The position numbers and the translations under genes are program-made. Under the pieces are notes generated by a model. It was not told where the DNA came from, did not search any database, and saw only the letters and a program-made list of their open reading frames with translations. From Acidobacteriaceae bacterium (GTDB taxonomy: Bacteria > Acidobacteriota > Terriglobia > Terriglobales > Acidobacteriaceae): a stretch of DNA of 64,000 nt. Where the stretch lies: positions 741-64,740 of the forward strand of contig PLGG01000047.1 in the NCBI GenBank assembly GCA_003138515.1. The letters run 5' to 3'. Below are positions 31,537 through 39,434 of this stretch, piece after piece (position 1 is the first letter of the stretch; every line of letters begins with the position of its first letter).

Positions 31537-33381
31537 CTAGCGCCGGTACACATCGTATCCCCGCAGGCGCGCGGCCAGGGTGAATTCGCCCATCAGCGCT
31601 TGCATGGTCGCGGCACGGTTCGGCGTCGTGTCCACCTTGATCTGCAAATCGCGCTTCACGATCAGCCACCGGATGTTGAGCGAACGCGCCAACGCAGCAG
31701 TCTCGGCCGGCGAATAGGGATCGGTCGTTGGATCGAAGAGCAGAATCGGAAAGCGCGGCACTCGGCCCGTGGCAAAGTAAAACGGATCTTCACCGGGGAT
31801 CAGGATCAACCCGTCATCCTGGGGAATATTGGCTGCGGCATAGCGCAGCAGCTCGTCGAGTTGCGGGAGGTATGGCCCCGGCGTAGCCATGCCCGCAAGC
31901 TCGGGAAACGCCGAGTGCTCAATCGGCCCATCGGGCAAGTTGACGTAGGAGAGCCGATCCTCGCTGGCCGTGTAGAAACCTCCGCAGATGAGCAGCGTGA
32001 CGGATATGAGGGCGGCGAGCGCGGGCACGAACCATGGCGAGGCGGCACGCGTCGTGAAGCGACCAAGAGATGCGAGCATCTCAGCCACGAGCAGCGCCAG
32101 CAACGGCCAGATGGCGTATGTTGAGCCCCATAGCTCCTGCGACATGAAAGTGCCGCAGATGGCGGCGAGAACGATGAGCGGGAAGAGCGCGCGCAATGAG
32201 GGCTCTCGCCGCAAGCGAAGCAGATTCACGATCGCCAGTGCCGCCGCCAGCAAGAGCAGCAGCGGCCAAAGCGCCAGCAGGCTGTCGCCGCGCTCGTCGG
32301 CGTCATCATAGATGAGCAGCGAGGCGAGCGTGAAGAGAAACGGCGCGGCCAGGAGGGCGAAGGCCGCGATCCGTGTCCACGGAAGTCTAGCTCCCACCCT
32401 GCGCGCGGTGAAGCTGCGCGAAGGATGGGGCACCCACAAGATCAGCAAAGCGGCGGCAACGCAGGGCAAGGTCCACAAGAGTGACGGATCGCGGAATACG
32501 GTGAGCATGTTGTCGAGGGACGGAAGGCGGCGTTCGCCGGCGAAGCGGATCGTCCAGCCGATGTAATTGCGGATTCCGACGGTCCAATGCAGCGCCAGAG
32601 CGGATGCGAACAAAGTGGCACCAGCGGCGCCCAGAACGGAGAGCAGGGTGCGAACCCCGGCTGCCTCCGTCGGAGCCTGGCCGCGCCGTATGACCGTGAA
32701 TGCGAGCACGAGCAGCACGGCCCCGATGGCCGCCGCTAGAAATGGCAGTCCCATATTCTGCTTGCAAAAGAGCGGCACGCATAATCCCACTCCGGCAGCA
32801 AGGCCGCTCGCGATACTTCTTTTTGCGTCGGCCCGCTCGAAAAGCCAGAGAGCGACGAGAATCCAGAAGGTGCAATCGCCGTCGTATTCGGGGATGGGGA
32901 TGATGCTGTAGATGCCGAGAACGGCGAGCGGCGCGGCCACGAGCAGAGCCACTACCCACGCCGCTCGGGCGCGCCCGCGCAACGATGCCAGCGCGAGCCG
33001 CCACGTGAGAACCGTGCCCAGCCCGCCGACCACCGCGGCGTAAAGCACGTGATGAAAGAAGACGCGGCCGGTGAACCGGATGATCGCGGCCTGAATGAGG
33101 AACGTAAGCGGTGGATGAACAAAGGGGAAGTGACGGTGCGGCGCTTGTCCGTGCGCGAATCGCACCGCGCTGTCGAGCACGTAGCTCGTGTCCCACAGAA
33201 TCGCGACATGCGCGTTTTGCCAAAGCACAACGCATGCCGTTGCCAGGAAGAGCCCAAAGCCGGCGAGCGAGTCGCGCAGTGCCCAGTGCGGTTTCGCCCG
33301 ATCGGATCGAGTCTGGCCGGATCGAGCCTGATCGGTCTTTCGCAGCCCGGACCCCAAGGGCTCGACCGCCGTCCTCACCAT
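31537..33381 (-). CDS. GT39-like (GT-C) membrane glycosyltransferase
   Basis: This 614-residue protein has about 11-13 membrane segments. After a basic N-terminus, the first long loop contains ILWDTSYVLDSAVRFAHGQ and HFPFVHPPLTFLIQA, the acidic loop and motif typical of GT-C enzymes that use polyprenyl-phosphate sugars (ArnT/PMT-like, GT39/GT83). The C-terminal periplasmic part (about 480-614) is soluble, with a PDQ-like sequence LPDGPIEHSAFPELAG. It probably adds a sugar to lipid, glycan or protein on the periplasmic side; the acceptor is unknown. The start overlaps the small Imm-like gene by 7 nt, indicating coupling. The N-terminus is encoded by imperfect GGATCGAGYCTG repeats. Confidence 0.82.
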   Translation of the reverse strand: MVRTAVEPLGSGLRKTDQARSGQTRSDRAKPHWALRDSLAGFGLFLATACVVLWQNAHVAILWDTSYVLDSAVRFAHGQAPHRHFPFVHPPLTFLIQAAIIRFTGRVFFHHVLYAAVVGGLGTVLTWRLALASLRGRARAAWVVALLVAAPLAVLGIYSIIPIPEYDGDCTFWILVALWLFERADAKRSIASGLAAGVGLCVPLFCKQNMGLPFLAAAIGAVLLVLAFTVIRRGQAPTEAAGVRTLLSVLGAAGATLFASALALHWTVGIRNYIGWTIRFAGERRLPSLDNMLTVFRDPSLLWTLPCVAAALLILWVPHPSRSFTARRVGARLPWTRIAAFALLAAPFLFTLASLLIYDDADERGDSLLALWPLLLLLAAALAIVNLLRLRREPSLRALFPLIVLAAICGTFMSQELWGSTYAIWPLLALLVAEMLASLGRFTTRAASPWFVPALAALISVTLLICGGFYTASEDRLSYVNLPDGPIEHSAFPELAGMATPGPYLPQLDELLRYAAANIPQDDGLILIPGEDPFYFATGRVPRFPILLFDPTTDPYSPAETAALARSLNIRWLIVKRDLQIKVDTTPNRAATMQALMGEFTLAARLRGYDVYRR

Positions 33382-33575
33382 TCGCGACGGTAGTAGTAGG
33401 GGACGCCATACGGCATCGAGAAGATCGCCATCAGGAGCGCAACAAACCAGCCGATGAGGGTCCAGCCAAGGAAGAGGTTCAGCAACAGGATTCCCATGGA
33501 GTTGTGCGTGTGCCGCACCGCCGCGATGATTGCAGGAAGGAAATAAAGGCCGATGCCGAAGATCAGGAAGTGCAT
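33375..33575 (-). CDS. Superinfection-immunity (Imm)-family small membrane protein
   Basis: This 66-residue protein is almost all membrane: FGIGLYFLPAIIAAVRHTHN, then ILLLNLFLGWTLIGWFVALLMAIF in two parts, and a polar aromatic tail. LYFLPxxIA...LLNxxLGWTxIGW is the pattern of the T4 Imm-like superinfection immunity family, found widely in chromosomes without phages. In T4 the protein blocks injection of DNA by a second phage; the chromosomal role is unknown. Its 3' end overlaps the glycosyltransferase start by 7 nt, so it is the first gene of that pair. Confidence 0.85.
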   Translation of the reverse strand: MHFLIFGIGLYFLPAIIAAVRHTHNSMGILLLNLFLGWTLIGWFVALLMAIFSMPYGVPYYYRREW

Positions 33576-33684
33576 AGAATCTCCCGCTTCTGTTCGAACA
33601 TTGTTACGGAGATTTTACCGCCGAAGTTCCCATATTTCGCGGGATAAGATCGCTAATCCCATGGAAACGCGAAGCATATTTTGA

Positions 33685-33713
33685 TTGCGCACCTGTTTGC
33701 CCGTGCGTATACT
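33685..33713 (+). promoter_or_regulatory. Sigma-70-type promoter candidate
   Basis: TTGCGC (33685-33690), a 17-bp spacer and TATACT (33708-33713) lie 36 bp before the ATG of the membrane gene at 33749. The -10 box is strong and the -35 box weak. No other gene in the 173-bp gap can use it on this strand. Confidence 0.55.
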
Positions 33714-33748
33714 CGGCTGGTTCCCCCAAATCCTCCAAGGAGCGCATC

Positions 33749-34174
33749 ATGGGAAAGATCAATGTTGGCCGTCTGATCATGGGTGGCATTGTCGCCGGAA
33801 TCGCCATCGATCTATTGGATTATCTGGTGGATGGCGTTTGGCTGGCGCCGCGCTGGGCCGCTGAAATGGCCCTGCTTGGCCGGCCCGGATTCTCGCAGAT
33901 CCAGATTGTCTTGTTCAACGTGATTGGCCTTCTGACCGGGCTCGTGGCCATCTGGGTTTATGTGGCGATCCGGCCGCGGTTCGGTGCGGGCATCAAGACG
34001 GCAGTCTATGCCGGGCTGGCCGTTTGGCTTCTGACAACCCTGCTCCCGAACGCCGCCTTCATGCACGTTGCACACCTGTTCTCGGCCCACCTGACGCTAT
34101 ACACGACGCTGGGCGGGCTGGTTGAAGTCGTTTTTGGGACTCTTGCCGGAGCATCGGTTTACAGGGAAACCTAG
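33749..34174 (+). CDS. Four-helix membrane protein of unknown function
   Basis: This 141-residue protein has four hydrophobic segments (about 8-28, 48-72, 82-102, 112-136). AAGGAG lies 7 nt before the ATG, and a sigma-70-like promoter lies further upstream, so start and expression are well supported. The stretch GGLVEVVFGTLAGASVY ends the protein. No family or motif recognised. It stands alone; the 205-bp gap behind it, up to ispE, contains no gene. Confidence 0.78.
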   Translation: MGKINVGRLIMGGIVAGIAIDLLDYLVDGVWLAPRWAAEMALLGRPGFSQIQIVLFNVIGLLTGLVAIWVYVAIRPRFGAGIKTAVYAGLAVWLLTTLLPNAAFMHVAHLFSAHLTLYTTLGGLVEVVFGTLAGASVYRET

Positions 34175-34379
34175 AACAGCAATCGAGGACGAAACGAAGC
34201 TGCCACCTGCCGCGCAATCGTTCCAAATGCTTGCGCCCGCTTGGATTGTGTGCACCAATCCGCATGGCGTGGCCGCGTGGGAAAGCGAGTGTGCGCGTGC
34301 CGGCCGGGCGCCGCGATCGGAACCGGAAGTGAGCCCCGAATGCAGGCTGCGGACACCGTTCCCTCTACAATGATCCGTT

Positions 34380-35426
34380 ATGCCGACCGTTGTCCGATCG
34401 CACGCGAAGGTCAATCTGGGGCTTTTCCTGGGCCCGCTGCGCCCGGACGGGTTTCACGCGCTTGCCACCGTCTATCAAACGTTGGAAATGCATGATCTGG
34501 TGACGGTTACGGCGAAGCGGGCCGAGGCGACGTCGCTCCAGATCAGCTGCAATGACCCTCGCGTGCCGACCGACGAGCGTAATACTGTTTGGAAAATAAT
34601 TGCCCTCGCGCTCAAAGTGCTCAACCGAACCGCGGAGGTCGAAGTCCATATCGATAAACGACTTCCGGTGCAGGGCGGGCTGGGCGCCGGATCCGGCAAT
34701 GCGGTGGCTGCTCTGGTGGGGCTCGATGCTGAACTGGGCACGCCGTTCCGCAGCCTGTTCACCCAAAAATTCGAGATTCCGGCCAAGGTTGGCTCGGATG
34801 TGCCGCTGTTTCTTATTGGCGGAACGGTTCTAGGTGTGGACCGCGGGCAGGAGGTTTATCCGCTCAACGACATTGAGCCAACTTGGTGCGTGGTCGCCGT
34901 GCCGGAAATTGGCATCTCCACGCCGCAGGCCTTTCGCGACTGGGACGCCCTCTGCGCGGCGGATGGTTTGACCGCGGAGGCAGGTACCGCTAGACTAGAG
35001 AAGTTGAGCCGAAACTACGCCAGCGCCTTTCGGGGAGAAGTTCCCGAGGGCGGGTTTGGAGCAGGCTCCTCCGGTGTCTTCTCCTCGGGAGAAGACCTGG
35101 CCGGACATCAAAAGTCCGCGCTTGTCCGCACCGGGATCATGAGCTGGATCGAGAACGACTTCGAACGTGTTGTCTTTCCCCAGCATCCCTCCCTTGCAGA
35201 GATCAAGCGTCTTCTTTTGGGCTCCGGCACACCGGAGGCAGCTCTCTTTGCCTCTCTGTCGGGTTCCGGTTCGGCGCTCTTCGGGTTGTACCTGACCCGC
35301 GGAGATGCTGAGGCGGCGCAGGAACGGATCGGGAACCAGGTGCAGGGATTGAACGTGCAAACGAAGATCACGCGCACCCTTCCGAGATCCGCTTACTGGG
35401 ATCAAATGTTGAAAAACGCCGATTGA
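34380..35426 (+). CDS. ispE: IspE, 4-diphosphocytidyl-2-C-methyl-D-erythritol kinase
   Basis: IspE phosphorylates the 2-hydroxyl of CDP-methylerythritol with ATP, the fourth step of the MEP isoprenoid pathway. It is a GHMP kinase: SHAKVNLGLFLGPLRPDGFH at the start (K10 and the substrate Asp region), the ATP loop VQGGLGAGSGNAVAAL (about 100-115), SDVPLFLIGGTVLG and the C-terminal SLSGSGSALFGLY. Length (348) is somewhat above the typical 290, because of a loop near 215-245 (EVPEGGFGAGSSGVFSSGED). A TACAAT box lies 9 bp before the ATG, so the leader may be very short. tRNA-Gln and prs follow. Confidence 0.95.
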   Translation: MPTVVRSHAKVNLGLFLGPLRPDGFHALATVYQTLEMHDLVTVTAKRAEATSLQISCNDPRVPTDERNTVWKIIALALKVLNRTAEVEVHIDKRLPVQGGLGAGSGNAVAALVGLDAELGTPFRSLFTQKFEIPAKVGSDVPLFLIGGTVLGVDRGQEVYPLNDIEPTWCVVAVPEIGISTPQAFRDWDALCAADGLTAEAGTARLEKLSRNYASAFRGEVPEGGFGAGSSGVFSSGEDLAGHQKSALVRTGIMSWIENDFERVVFPQHPSLAEIKRLLLGSGTPEAALFASLSGSGSALFGLYLTRGDAEAAQERIGNQVQGLNVQTKITRTLPRSAYWDQMLKNAD

Positions 35427-35474
35427 CAGTCCACCGTTGGGCAAGCGAGACTCACCCTCGGCTGACCGTCATGG

Positions 35475-35548
35475 TGGGCGATCGTTCAATGGTAGGACAA
35501 TGCCCTTTGGAGGCATTTATCCAGGTTCGAATCCTGGTCGCCCAGCCA
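35475..35548 (+). tRNA. tRNA-Gln (anticodon TTG), CCA encoded
   Basis: The 74-nt sequence folds as a cloverleaf. The acceptor TGGGCGA pairs with TCGCCCA, the D arm with GGTAG loop follows, the anticodon stem ATGCC/GGCAT holds the loop CTTTGGA with anticodon TTG (reads CAA), and the T arm is CCAGG-TTCGAAT-CCTGG. It ends with discriminator G and an encoded CCA (35546-35548). It sits 48 bp after ispE. Confidence 0.97.
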
Positions 35549-35557
35549 GAGAAACAG

Positions 35558-35661
35558 TTATTAGCCTTTAGCTATTAGCCTCTAGCTCGAACTTGCGGGA
35601 ACGAACGTATTTCAGGTTCCCGTGGGAGAAGCTAATGGCTAAGAGCTAACAGCTAAGAGCT
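35558..35661. repeat. Inverted pair of GCTAA heptamer arrays around a 42-bp core
   Basis: Left arm (35558-35587) reads as heptamers TTATTAG, CCTTTAG, CTATTAG, CCTCTAG. Right arm (35630-35661) reads GCTAATG, GCTAAGA, GCTAACA, GCTAAGA, its inverted counterpart. The core contains GGGAAC...GTTCCC (35597-35602 and 35616-35621). The element starts 10 bp after tRNA-Gln and ends just before prs. The same heptamer pair recurs at 48648-48814 and 49450-49551. Confidence 0.85.
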
Positions 35662-35709
35662 TGCAATAGGAACGCAGCCATAGCCAACCAGCATGGAGGT
35701 GCTCTCAAG

Positions 35710-36876
35710 ATGGAAGCGGATACGTCGACGGTAGTACTCGAAAACAAGCCGGGCGAAACTGCCACGGAAAAGCAGCCAGGCCTGGAAAAGCCACCAGGCC
35801 CAGAAAAACAACCCGGTCCTGACAAGTCTGATGGCAGCAAGGACGCACCCAAAAGTGGGTCCGGGGACAGTGGCAGAGGCAGAGATGGGAAACCGGTGCC
35901 GGCGCCGGAGCGCAAGAAGGCGGCGAAGCTCAGCGAGGACAAGCGCTTCAAGCTTTTCAGCGGCACGGCGAATCCCAAGCTGGCTCAGGCCATCGGCGAG
36001 CACATCGGCGTCAAGGTCGGCGAGGCCAAGATGCAGCGCTTTGCCGACGGCGAAGTCTACTTCCAGCTTTTGGAGAACGTGCGCGGCGTGGATGTATTTG
36101 TGGTGCAGCCTACCTGCTATCCGGTGGACCAGCACCTGATGGAGCTTTTGGTCATGATCGATGCGCTCAAGCGAGCTTCGGCGGCAAGGATCACAGTGGT
36201 CGTGCCCTACTACGGGTACGCCCGCCAGGATCGCAAAGACCGCCCGCGAGTAGCCATCAGCGCCAAGCTCATCGCCGATTTGCTCACCACGGCAGGCGCC
36301 AACCGCGCGCTGTTTGTGGATTTGCACGCCGCACAGATTCAGGGGTTCTTCAACATTCCTGTGGATCACATCTTTGCCAGCCCGGTGCTGGTGAGCTATT
36401 TCAAAGAGCTCAGGCTGCCCAACCTGACGGTGGTTTCGCCGGATGCGGGCGGCGTGGAGCGGGCTCGGTTTTTCGCACAGAAGATGGGAGTGCCGTTGGC
36501 CATCGTGGACAAGCGGCGCACGGACATGAACGTTGCAGAAGTGATGAACGTGGTGGGTGACGTAAGCGGCAAGACCTGCCTCATCATCGACGACATTATC
36601 GATACGGCGGGCACGCTGGTAAAAACCGTCGACGCTCTTTACGCATCCGGCGCAACGGCCGTGTATGCGTGCGCCAGCCATGCCGTGCTTTCCGGTCCGG
36701 CCGTCGACCGCATCGCTACATCGCGGCTGGAGCAACTGGTCGTCACCGACACGATTCCTATGCGCGAGGCGGCACAGAAGCTGCCCAAGATCAAGGTGCT
36801 TTCCATCGCCGGCCTGCTGGGTACAGCGATTGAAAATATTCATTTGGAAACCAGCGTGAGTACGTTGTTTAACTAG
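35710..36876 (+). CDS. prs: Ribose-phosphate pyrophosphokinase with long N-terminal extension
   Basis: Prs makes PRPP from ribose 5-phosphate and ATP for nucleotide, histidine and tryptophan synthesis. The core (about 79-388) has the expected motifs: KLFSGTANPKLA at the start, YYGYARQDRKDRPR, DLHAAQIQGFFNIPVDHI, VVSPDAGGVERARFFA and the PRPP loop LIIDDIIDTAGT. Before it lies a 78-residue Lys/Pro/Gly/Glu-rich tail absent from most homologues (usual length about 315). GGAGGT 8 nt upstream of the ATG supports the extended start. The tail includes KPPGPEKQPGPDKSDG-like repeats and is likely disordered. rplY and pth follow. Confidence 0.95.
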   Translation: MEADTSTVVLENKPGETATEKQPGLEKPPGPEKQPGPDKSDGSKDAPKSGSGDSGRGRDGKPVPAPERKKAAKLSEDKRFKLFSGTANPKLAQAIGEHIGVKVGEAKMQRFADGEVYFQLLENVRGVDVFVVQPTCYPVDQHLMELLVMIDALKRASAARITVVVPYYGYARQDRKDRPRVAISAKLIADLLTTAGANRALFVDLHAAQIQGFFNIPVDHIFASPVLVSYFKELRLPNLTVVSPDAGGVERARFFAQKMGVPLAIVDKRRTDMNVAEVMNVVGDVSGKTCLIIDDIIDTAGTLVKTVDALYASGATAVYACASHAVLSGPAVDRIATSRLEQLVVTDTIPMREAAQKLPKIKVLSIAGLLGTAIENIHLETSVSTLFN

Positions 36877-36878
36877 CG

Positions 36879-36895
36879 AGTTGTCACTGACAACT
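36879..36895. repeat. AGTTGTCA palindrome after prs
   Basis: AGTTGTCA-C-TGACAACT is a near-perfect 17-bp palindrome 3 bp after the prs stop. Its half, ACAACTG on the opposite arm, matches the NNAACTG heptamer family at 38351-38374 and 48114-48143. The one-base centre does not favour a stable hairpin. Confidence 0.5.
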
Positions 36896-36961
36896 GGCTT
36901 TTACAAAGGGAGCGGAGCAACACTCCGTGCCTGATCTCAAGAAGAAACGAGAAAACACGAA

Positions 36962-37687
36962 ATGGCAGAAGTTGTCGTAGCCAAGGCCCGCGAGGGCAAG
37001 TTCAACAAGAACGCAGCGCGCCGCGTGCGCGTCGCAGGCAAGATTCCGGCCGTGCTGTATGGTTCCGGGCATAACGCCGTGGCCGTTGAGGTTGATCCCA
37101 AGCAGATTTCGCGGATCCTCCTCTCCGAGACCGGCCACAACACGATTTTCGATGTCGAGGTTACAGGCCAGCCTGCCGCCAAGGCCATGATCGTCGATTG
37201 GCAGCGGGAGCCGATTAAGGACAAGCTGATTCACATCGACTTGAAGCGCATCGCGCTCGACAAGGTTCTGCGCGTACGTGTGCGCGTCAAGTTGCTGGGC
37301 ATCCCGATCGGTGTGAAAGCCGAGGGCGGCATTCTCGATCAGGTGCTGCGCCAGGTTGAGGTCGAGTGCCTGCCTGCCGACATTCCCGGTCACATCGATG
37401 TGGATGTGAGCGAGTTGGGCATGCACCAGGTGGTCCGCGTAAGCGGCTTGCCCCACTCCGACAAGGTCAAGTACATCACGCCGGAAGATGCCACCGTGGC
37501 TCACGTCGTCCACATCCGCGAGGAAGTGGTTGCGACGCCGGAGACCGCGGAAGGTGCGGTTGCGGCAGTGCCTGGAGCGGCTCCAGCGGCGGGTGAAGCG
37601 GGTGCTGCGACTGAGCCCGAAGTGATCAAGAAGGGTAAGGGCGACGCTGAAGCGCCGGCGGGAAAAAAGCCCGAGGCAAAGAAGTAA
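36962..37687 (+). CDS. rplY: Ribosomal protein bL25 (CTC form)
   Basis: This 241-residue 5S rRNA-binding protein of the large subunit is of the long CTC type with an extra C-terminal domain. The L25 domain starts MAEVVVAKAREGKFNKNAAR with RRVRVAGKIPAVLYGSG, and the second domain includes DVDVSELGMHQVVRVSGLPH. An Ala/Glu/Pro/Lys tail (about 185-241) is longer than usual. CTC proteins respond to general stress in Bacillus; no stress promoter is evident here. It starts 85 bp after prs and is followed 3 bp later by pth, so the two are coupled. Confidence 0.95.
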   Translation: MAEVVVAKAREGKFNKNAARRVRVAGKIPAVLYGSGHNAVAVEVDPKQISRILLSETGHNTIFDVEVTGQPAAKAMIVDWQREPIKDKLIHIDLKRIALDKVLRVRVRVKLLGIPIGVKAEGGILDQVLRQVEVECLPADIPGHIDVDVSELGMHQVVRVSGLPHSDKVKYITPEDATVAHVVHIREEVVATPETAEGAVAAVPGAAPAAGEAGAATEPEVIKKGKGDAEAPAGKKPEAKK

Positions 37688-37690
37688 GCC

Positions 37691-38359
37691 TTGCCTGAAG
37701 CAAGCGAGACCGGTTCTTCGAACAGCCCCTTCCTGATTGTGGGGCTCGGCAATCCCGGCCTCGAGTATCTGTGGACCCCGCACAACGCGGGCTTCATGGC
37801 CATCGACCGCATCGCTCAACAGGAGGGCGTTGTGGTCCAGAACCGGCGATGCCGGGCTACCACGGCGACCTGCCGCATAGCAGGGCGCCGGGTGGTTCTA
37901 GCAAAGCCGGAGACATTTATGAACCTGAGCGGAGTTGCAGTGGCCGCTCTGGTGGAAGAGTTTGAAGCGGACCCGGCCCGGAACTTGCTCGTGATCTACG
38001 ACGAACTCGATCTGGTACTGGGAACCTTCAAGATCAGGGAGCGCGGTTCGCCCGCCGGGCACAACGGAGCCCGTAGCGTGACCGATGCTCTGGACACGGA
38101 AGAATGGTTGCGCTTGCGGATCGGCGTGGCGCCCGATCTGCCTCCGGAGGCAATTGCAGCCGGAGGCGGAAAGCGGCTGGGCAGGGATTATCTGCTCTCG
38201 CCCATGCGCAAGGCGGATCTGACGGTGCTGGACGAGGTGCTGGACCGTGTGGCGATGGCCACGCGCCGCATCCTCCAACTGGGACCGGCAGCCGCGATGA
38301 ATGAGTTCAACCGGAAGGAAGACAGGGATCAGGGATCGGGGAACAAGACCGAGAACTGA
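37691..38359 (+). CDS. pth: Peptidyl-tRNA hydrolase
   Basis: Pth releases peptides from stalled peptidyl-tRNA. The active-site residues are present: GLGNPG (Asn10 equivalent), the catalytic His in PHNAGF, FMNLSG (Asn68), VIYDELDL (Asp93) and AGHNGARS (Asn114). It starts with TTG at 37691, three bases after the rplY stop, and no better start exists. The protein is 222 residues; the last dozen, EDRDQGSGNKTEN, are encoded by heptamer-repeat DNA (38323-38341), so the tail looks acquired by repeat insertion near the stop. The next gene is rpsF. Confidence 0.94.
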   Translation: MPEASETGSSNSPFLIVGLGNPGLEYLWTPHNAGFMAIDRIAQQEGVVVQNRRCRATTATCRIAGRRVVLAKPETFMNLSGVAVAALVEEFEADPARNLLVIYDELDLVLGTFKIRERGSPAGHNGARSVTDALDTEEWLRLRIGVAPDLPPEAIAAGGGKRLGRDYLLSPMRKADLTVLDEVLDRVAMATRRILQLGPAAAMNEFNRKEDRDQGSGNKTEN

Positions 38360-38374
38360 CAACTGTGAACTGTT
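38323..38374. repeat. Two heptamer arrays at the pth 3' end
   Basis: CAGGGATCAGGGATCGGGG (38323-38341) is built of CAGGGAT units like those in egtB. GAGAACTGACAACTGTGAACTG (38351-38372) consists of NNAACTG heptamers like those at 48114-48143. The first lies inside pth; the second starts within its last codons and continues past the stop (38357-38359). Confidence 0.8.
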
Positions 38375-38375
38375 A

Positions 38376-38395
38376 GCCGGAGCGATTGCTCCGGC
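38376..38395 (+). promoter_or_regulatory. GC-rich hairpin just upstream of rpsF
   Basis: GCCGGAGC-GATT-GCTCCGGC is a perfect 8-bp stem with a 4-nt loop, 15 bp before the rpsF ATG and touching its ribosome site (AAAAGGA). It could terminate upstream transcription weakly or control rpsF translation. S6:S18 is known to autoregulate rpsF-rpsR leaders through a hairpin in several phyla; I could not identify the conserved CCG bulge, so that link is speculative. Confidence 0.5.
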
Positions 38396-38410
38396 AGAAA
38401 AGGAATACAG

Positions 38411-38851
38411 ATGTCGCGTGTGTATGAAGTAATGTTTATTATCCGTCCCGATGTGGACGACGACGAAGCCGAGAAGCTGATTACGAACTTCTCCTCCACG
38501 GTTTCGGCCGGCGGAGGTGTGGTGAAGTCGGTAGAGAAGCTGGGCCGCCGCAAGCTGGCCTACATGGTGCGCAGGTTCAACGACGGCAATTACGTGTTGC
38601 TGACCATTGAGGCCGGTGGCCCTGTGGTTCTGGAGCTCGAGCGCCGGTTGCGCGTCACCGAGCCGGTGATCAAGTTCATCACCGTGCGCATTGACGAGGA
38701 AGAGAAGCGCCTGGCGAAGGTAAAGGCTGCTCGCGGCGTGCGCCGCAAACCAGCCGAAGCGGCGCCCGCAGCTGCCGCGGTTACGGCGGCTCCTGCGGCG
38801 GCTGAAGCCGCTCCCGCGGAGCCGGCCGAGCCTGTGCCGGCGAGCGCGTAG
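38411..38851 (+). CDS. rpsF: Ribosomal protein bS6
   Basis: This 146-residue small-subunit protein pairs with bS18 on 16S rRNA. The S6 fold is clear: MSRVYEVMFIIRPDVDDDEA, then VKSVEKLGRRKLAYMVRRFN and YVLLTIEAGGPVVLELERRL, followed by a Pro/Ala/Glu-rich C-terminal tail (about 110-146). AAAAGGA precedes the ATG. rpsR and rplI follow in the standard order, so this is the rpsF-rpsR-rplI operon. Confidence 0.97.
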   Translation: MSRVYEVMFIIRPDVDDDEAEKLITNFSSTVSAGGGVVKSVEKLGRRKLAYMVRRFNDGNYVLLTIEAGGPVVLELERRLRVTEPVIKFITVRIDEEEKRLAKVKAARGVRRKPAEAAPAAAAVTAAPAAAEAAPAEPAEPVPASA

Positions 38852-38964
38852 CGAGTTCATCAAAGATCGCCGACGCCGTTCTTTGCGATTTCCGGCGGCG
38901 GCCTAATGAGATCCGCGGCGCATGCTGCGCGCGTCGGATCAAAGAAATGGAATGAGGAAACAAG

Positions 38965-39315
38965 ATGGCTGACGAAACACAAGCAAAAGCACCCGACGCA
39001 GCTCCACAAAGTTCATCCGGACCAAGCGGATCATCCGGATCGGGCTCCGGCCCGCGCGGACCGGGCCGAGGCGCCGGCGGGCCCGGCGGACGCGGCAAGT
39101 TCTTCCGCCGCAAGAAGGTCTGCAAGTTCTGCACGGAGAAGATCGACGCGATTCCTTACCGCGACGTGCGCTTGCTGCAGCAGTTTGTGGCCGAGCGCGG
39201 CAAGATTGTTCCGCGACGGCTGAACGGCGTTTGCACCACGCACCAGCGCCGCCTGACGAAAGCCATCAAGCAGGCGCGGAACATCGCGCTGTTGCCGTTT
39301 GCCACCAGACACTAG
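38965..39315 (+). CDS. rpsR: Ribosomal protein bS18
   Basis: This 116-residue protein has an S18 core (about 45-116; [40 protein letters not shown] and ARNIALLPF) preceded by a Ser/Gly/Pro-rich N-terminal extension of about 44 residues. GAGGAAAC lies 5 nt before the ATG and supports the start. Cys in KFC and VCTTH belongs to the zinc-like C+ form. It lies 113 bp after rpsF and 119 bp before rplI. Confidence 0.96.
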   Translation: MADETQAKAPDAAPQSSSGPSGSSGSGSGPRGPGRGAGGPGGRGKFFRRKKVCKFCTEKIDAIPYRDVRLLQQFVAERGKIVPRRLNGVCTTHQRRLTKAIKQARNIALLPFATRH

Positions 39316-39434
39316 ATCGGCGCGAATGGCCGATGAATTTCGCGCGGCGCTGTCGGCGAGCCGGCCCTCTTGCAGGAAAAATGAGAGCGTCCCCGGCGCC
39401 ATGTGCCGCGACTTTGAGATTTGGAGAATTTCCC

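Noticed and set aside
33375-33575. Prophage remnant
   Set aside because: The Imm-like gene stands among chromosomal genes; no integrase, att-like repeat or other phage gene is present, and the family is common in chromosomes.
35475-35661. Genomic island using tRNA-Gln as attachment site
   Set aside because: No repeat of the tRNA 3' end and no integrase; housekeeping genes continue on both sides.
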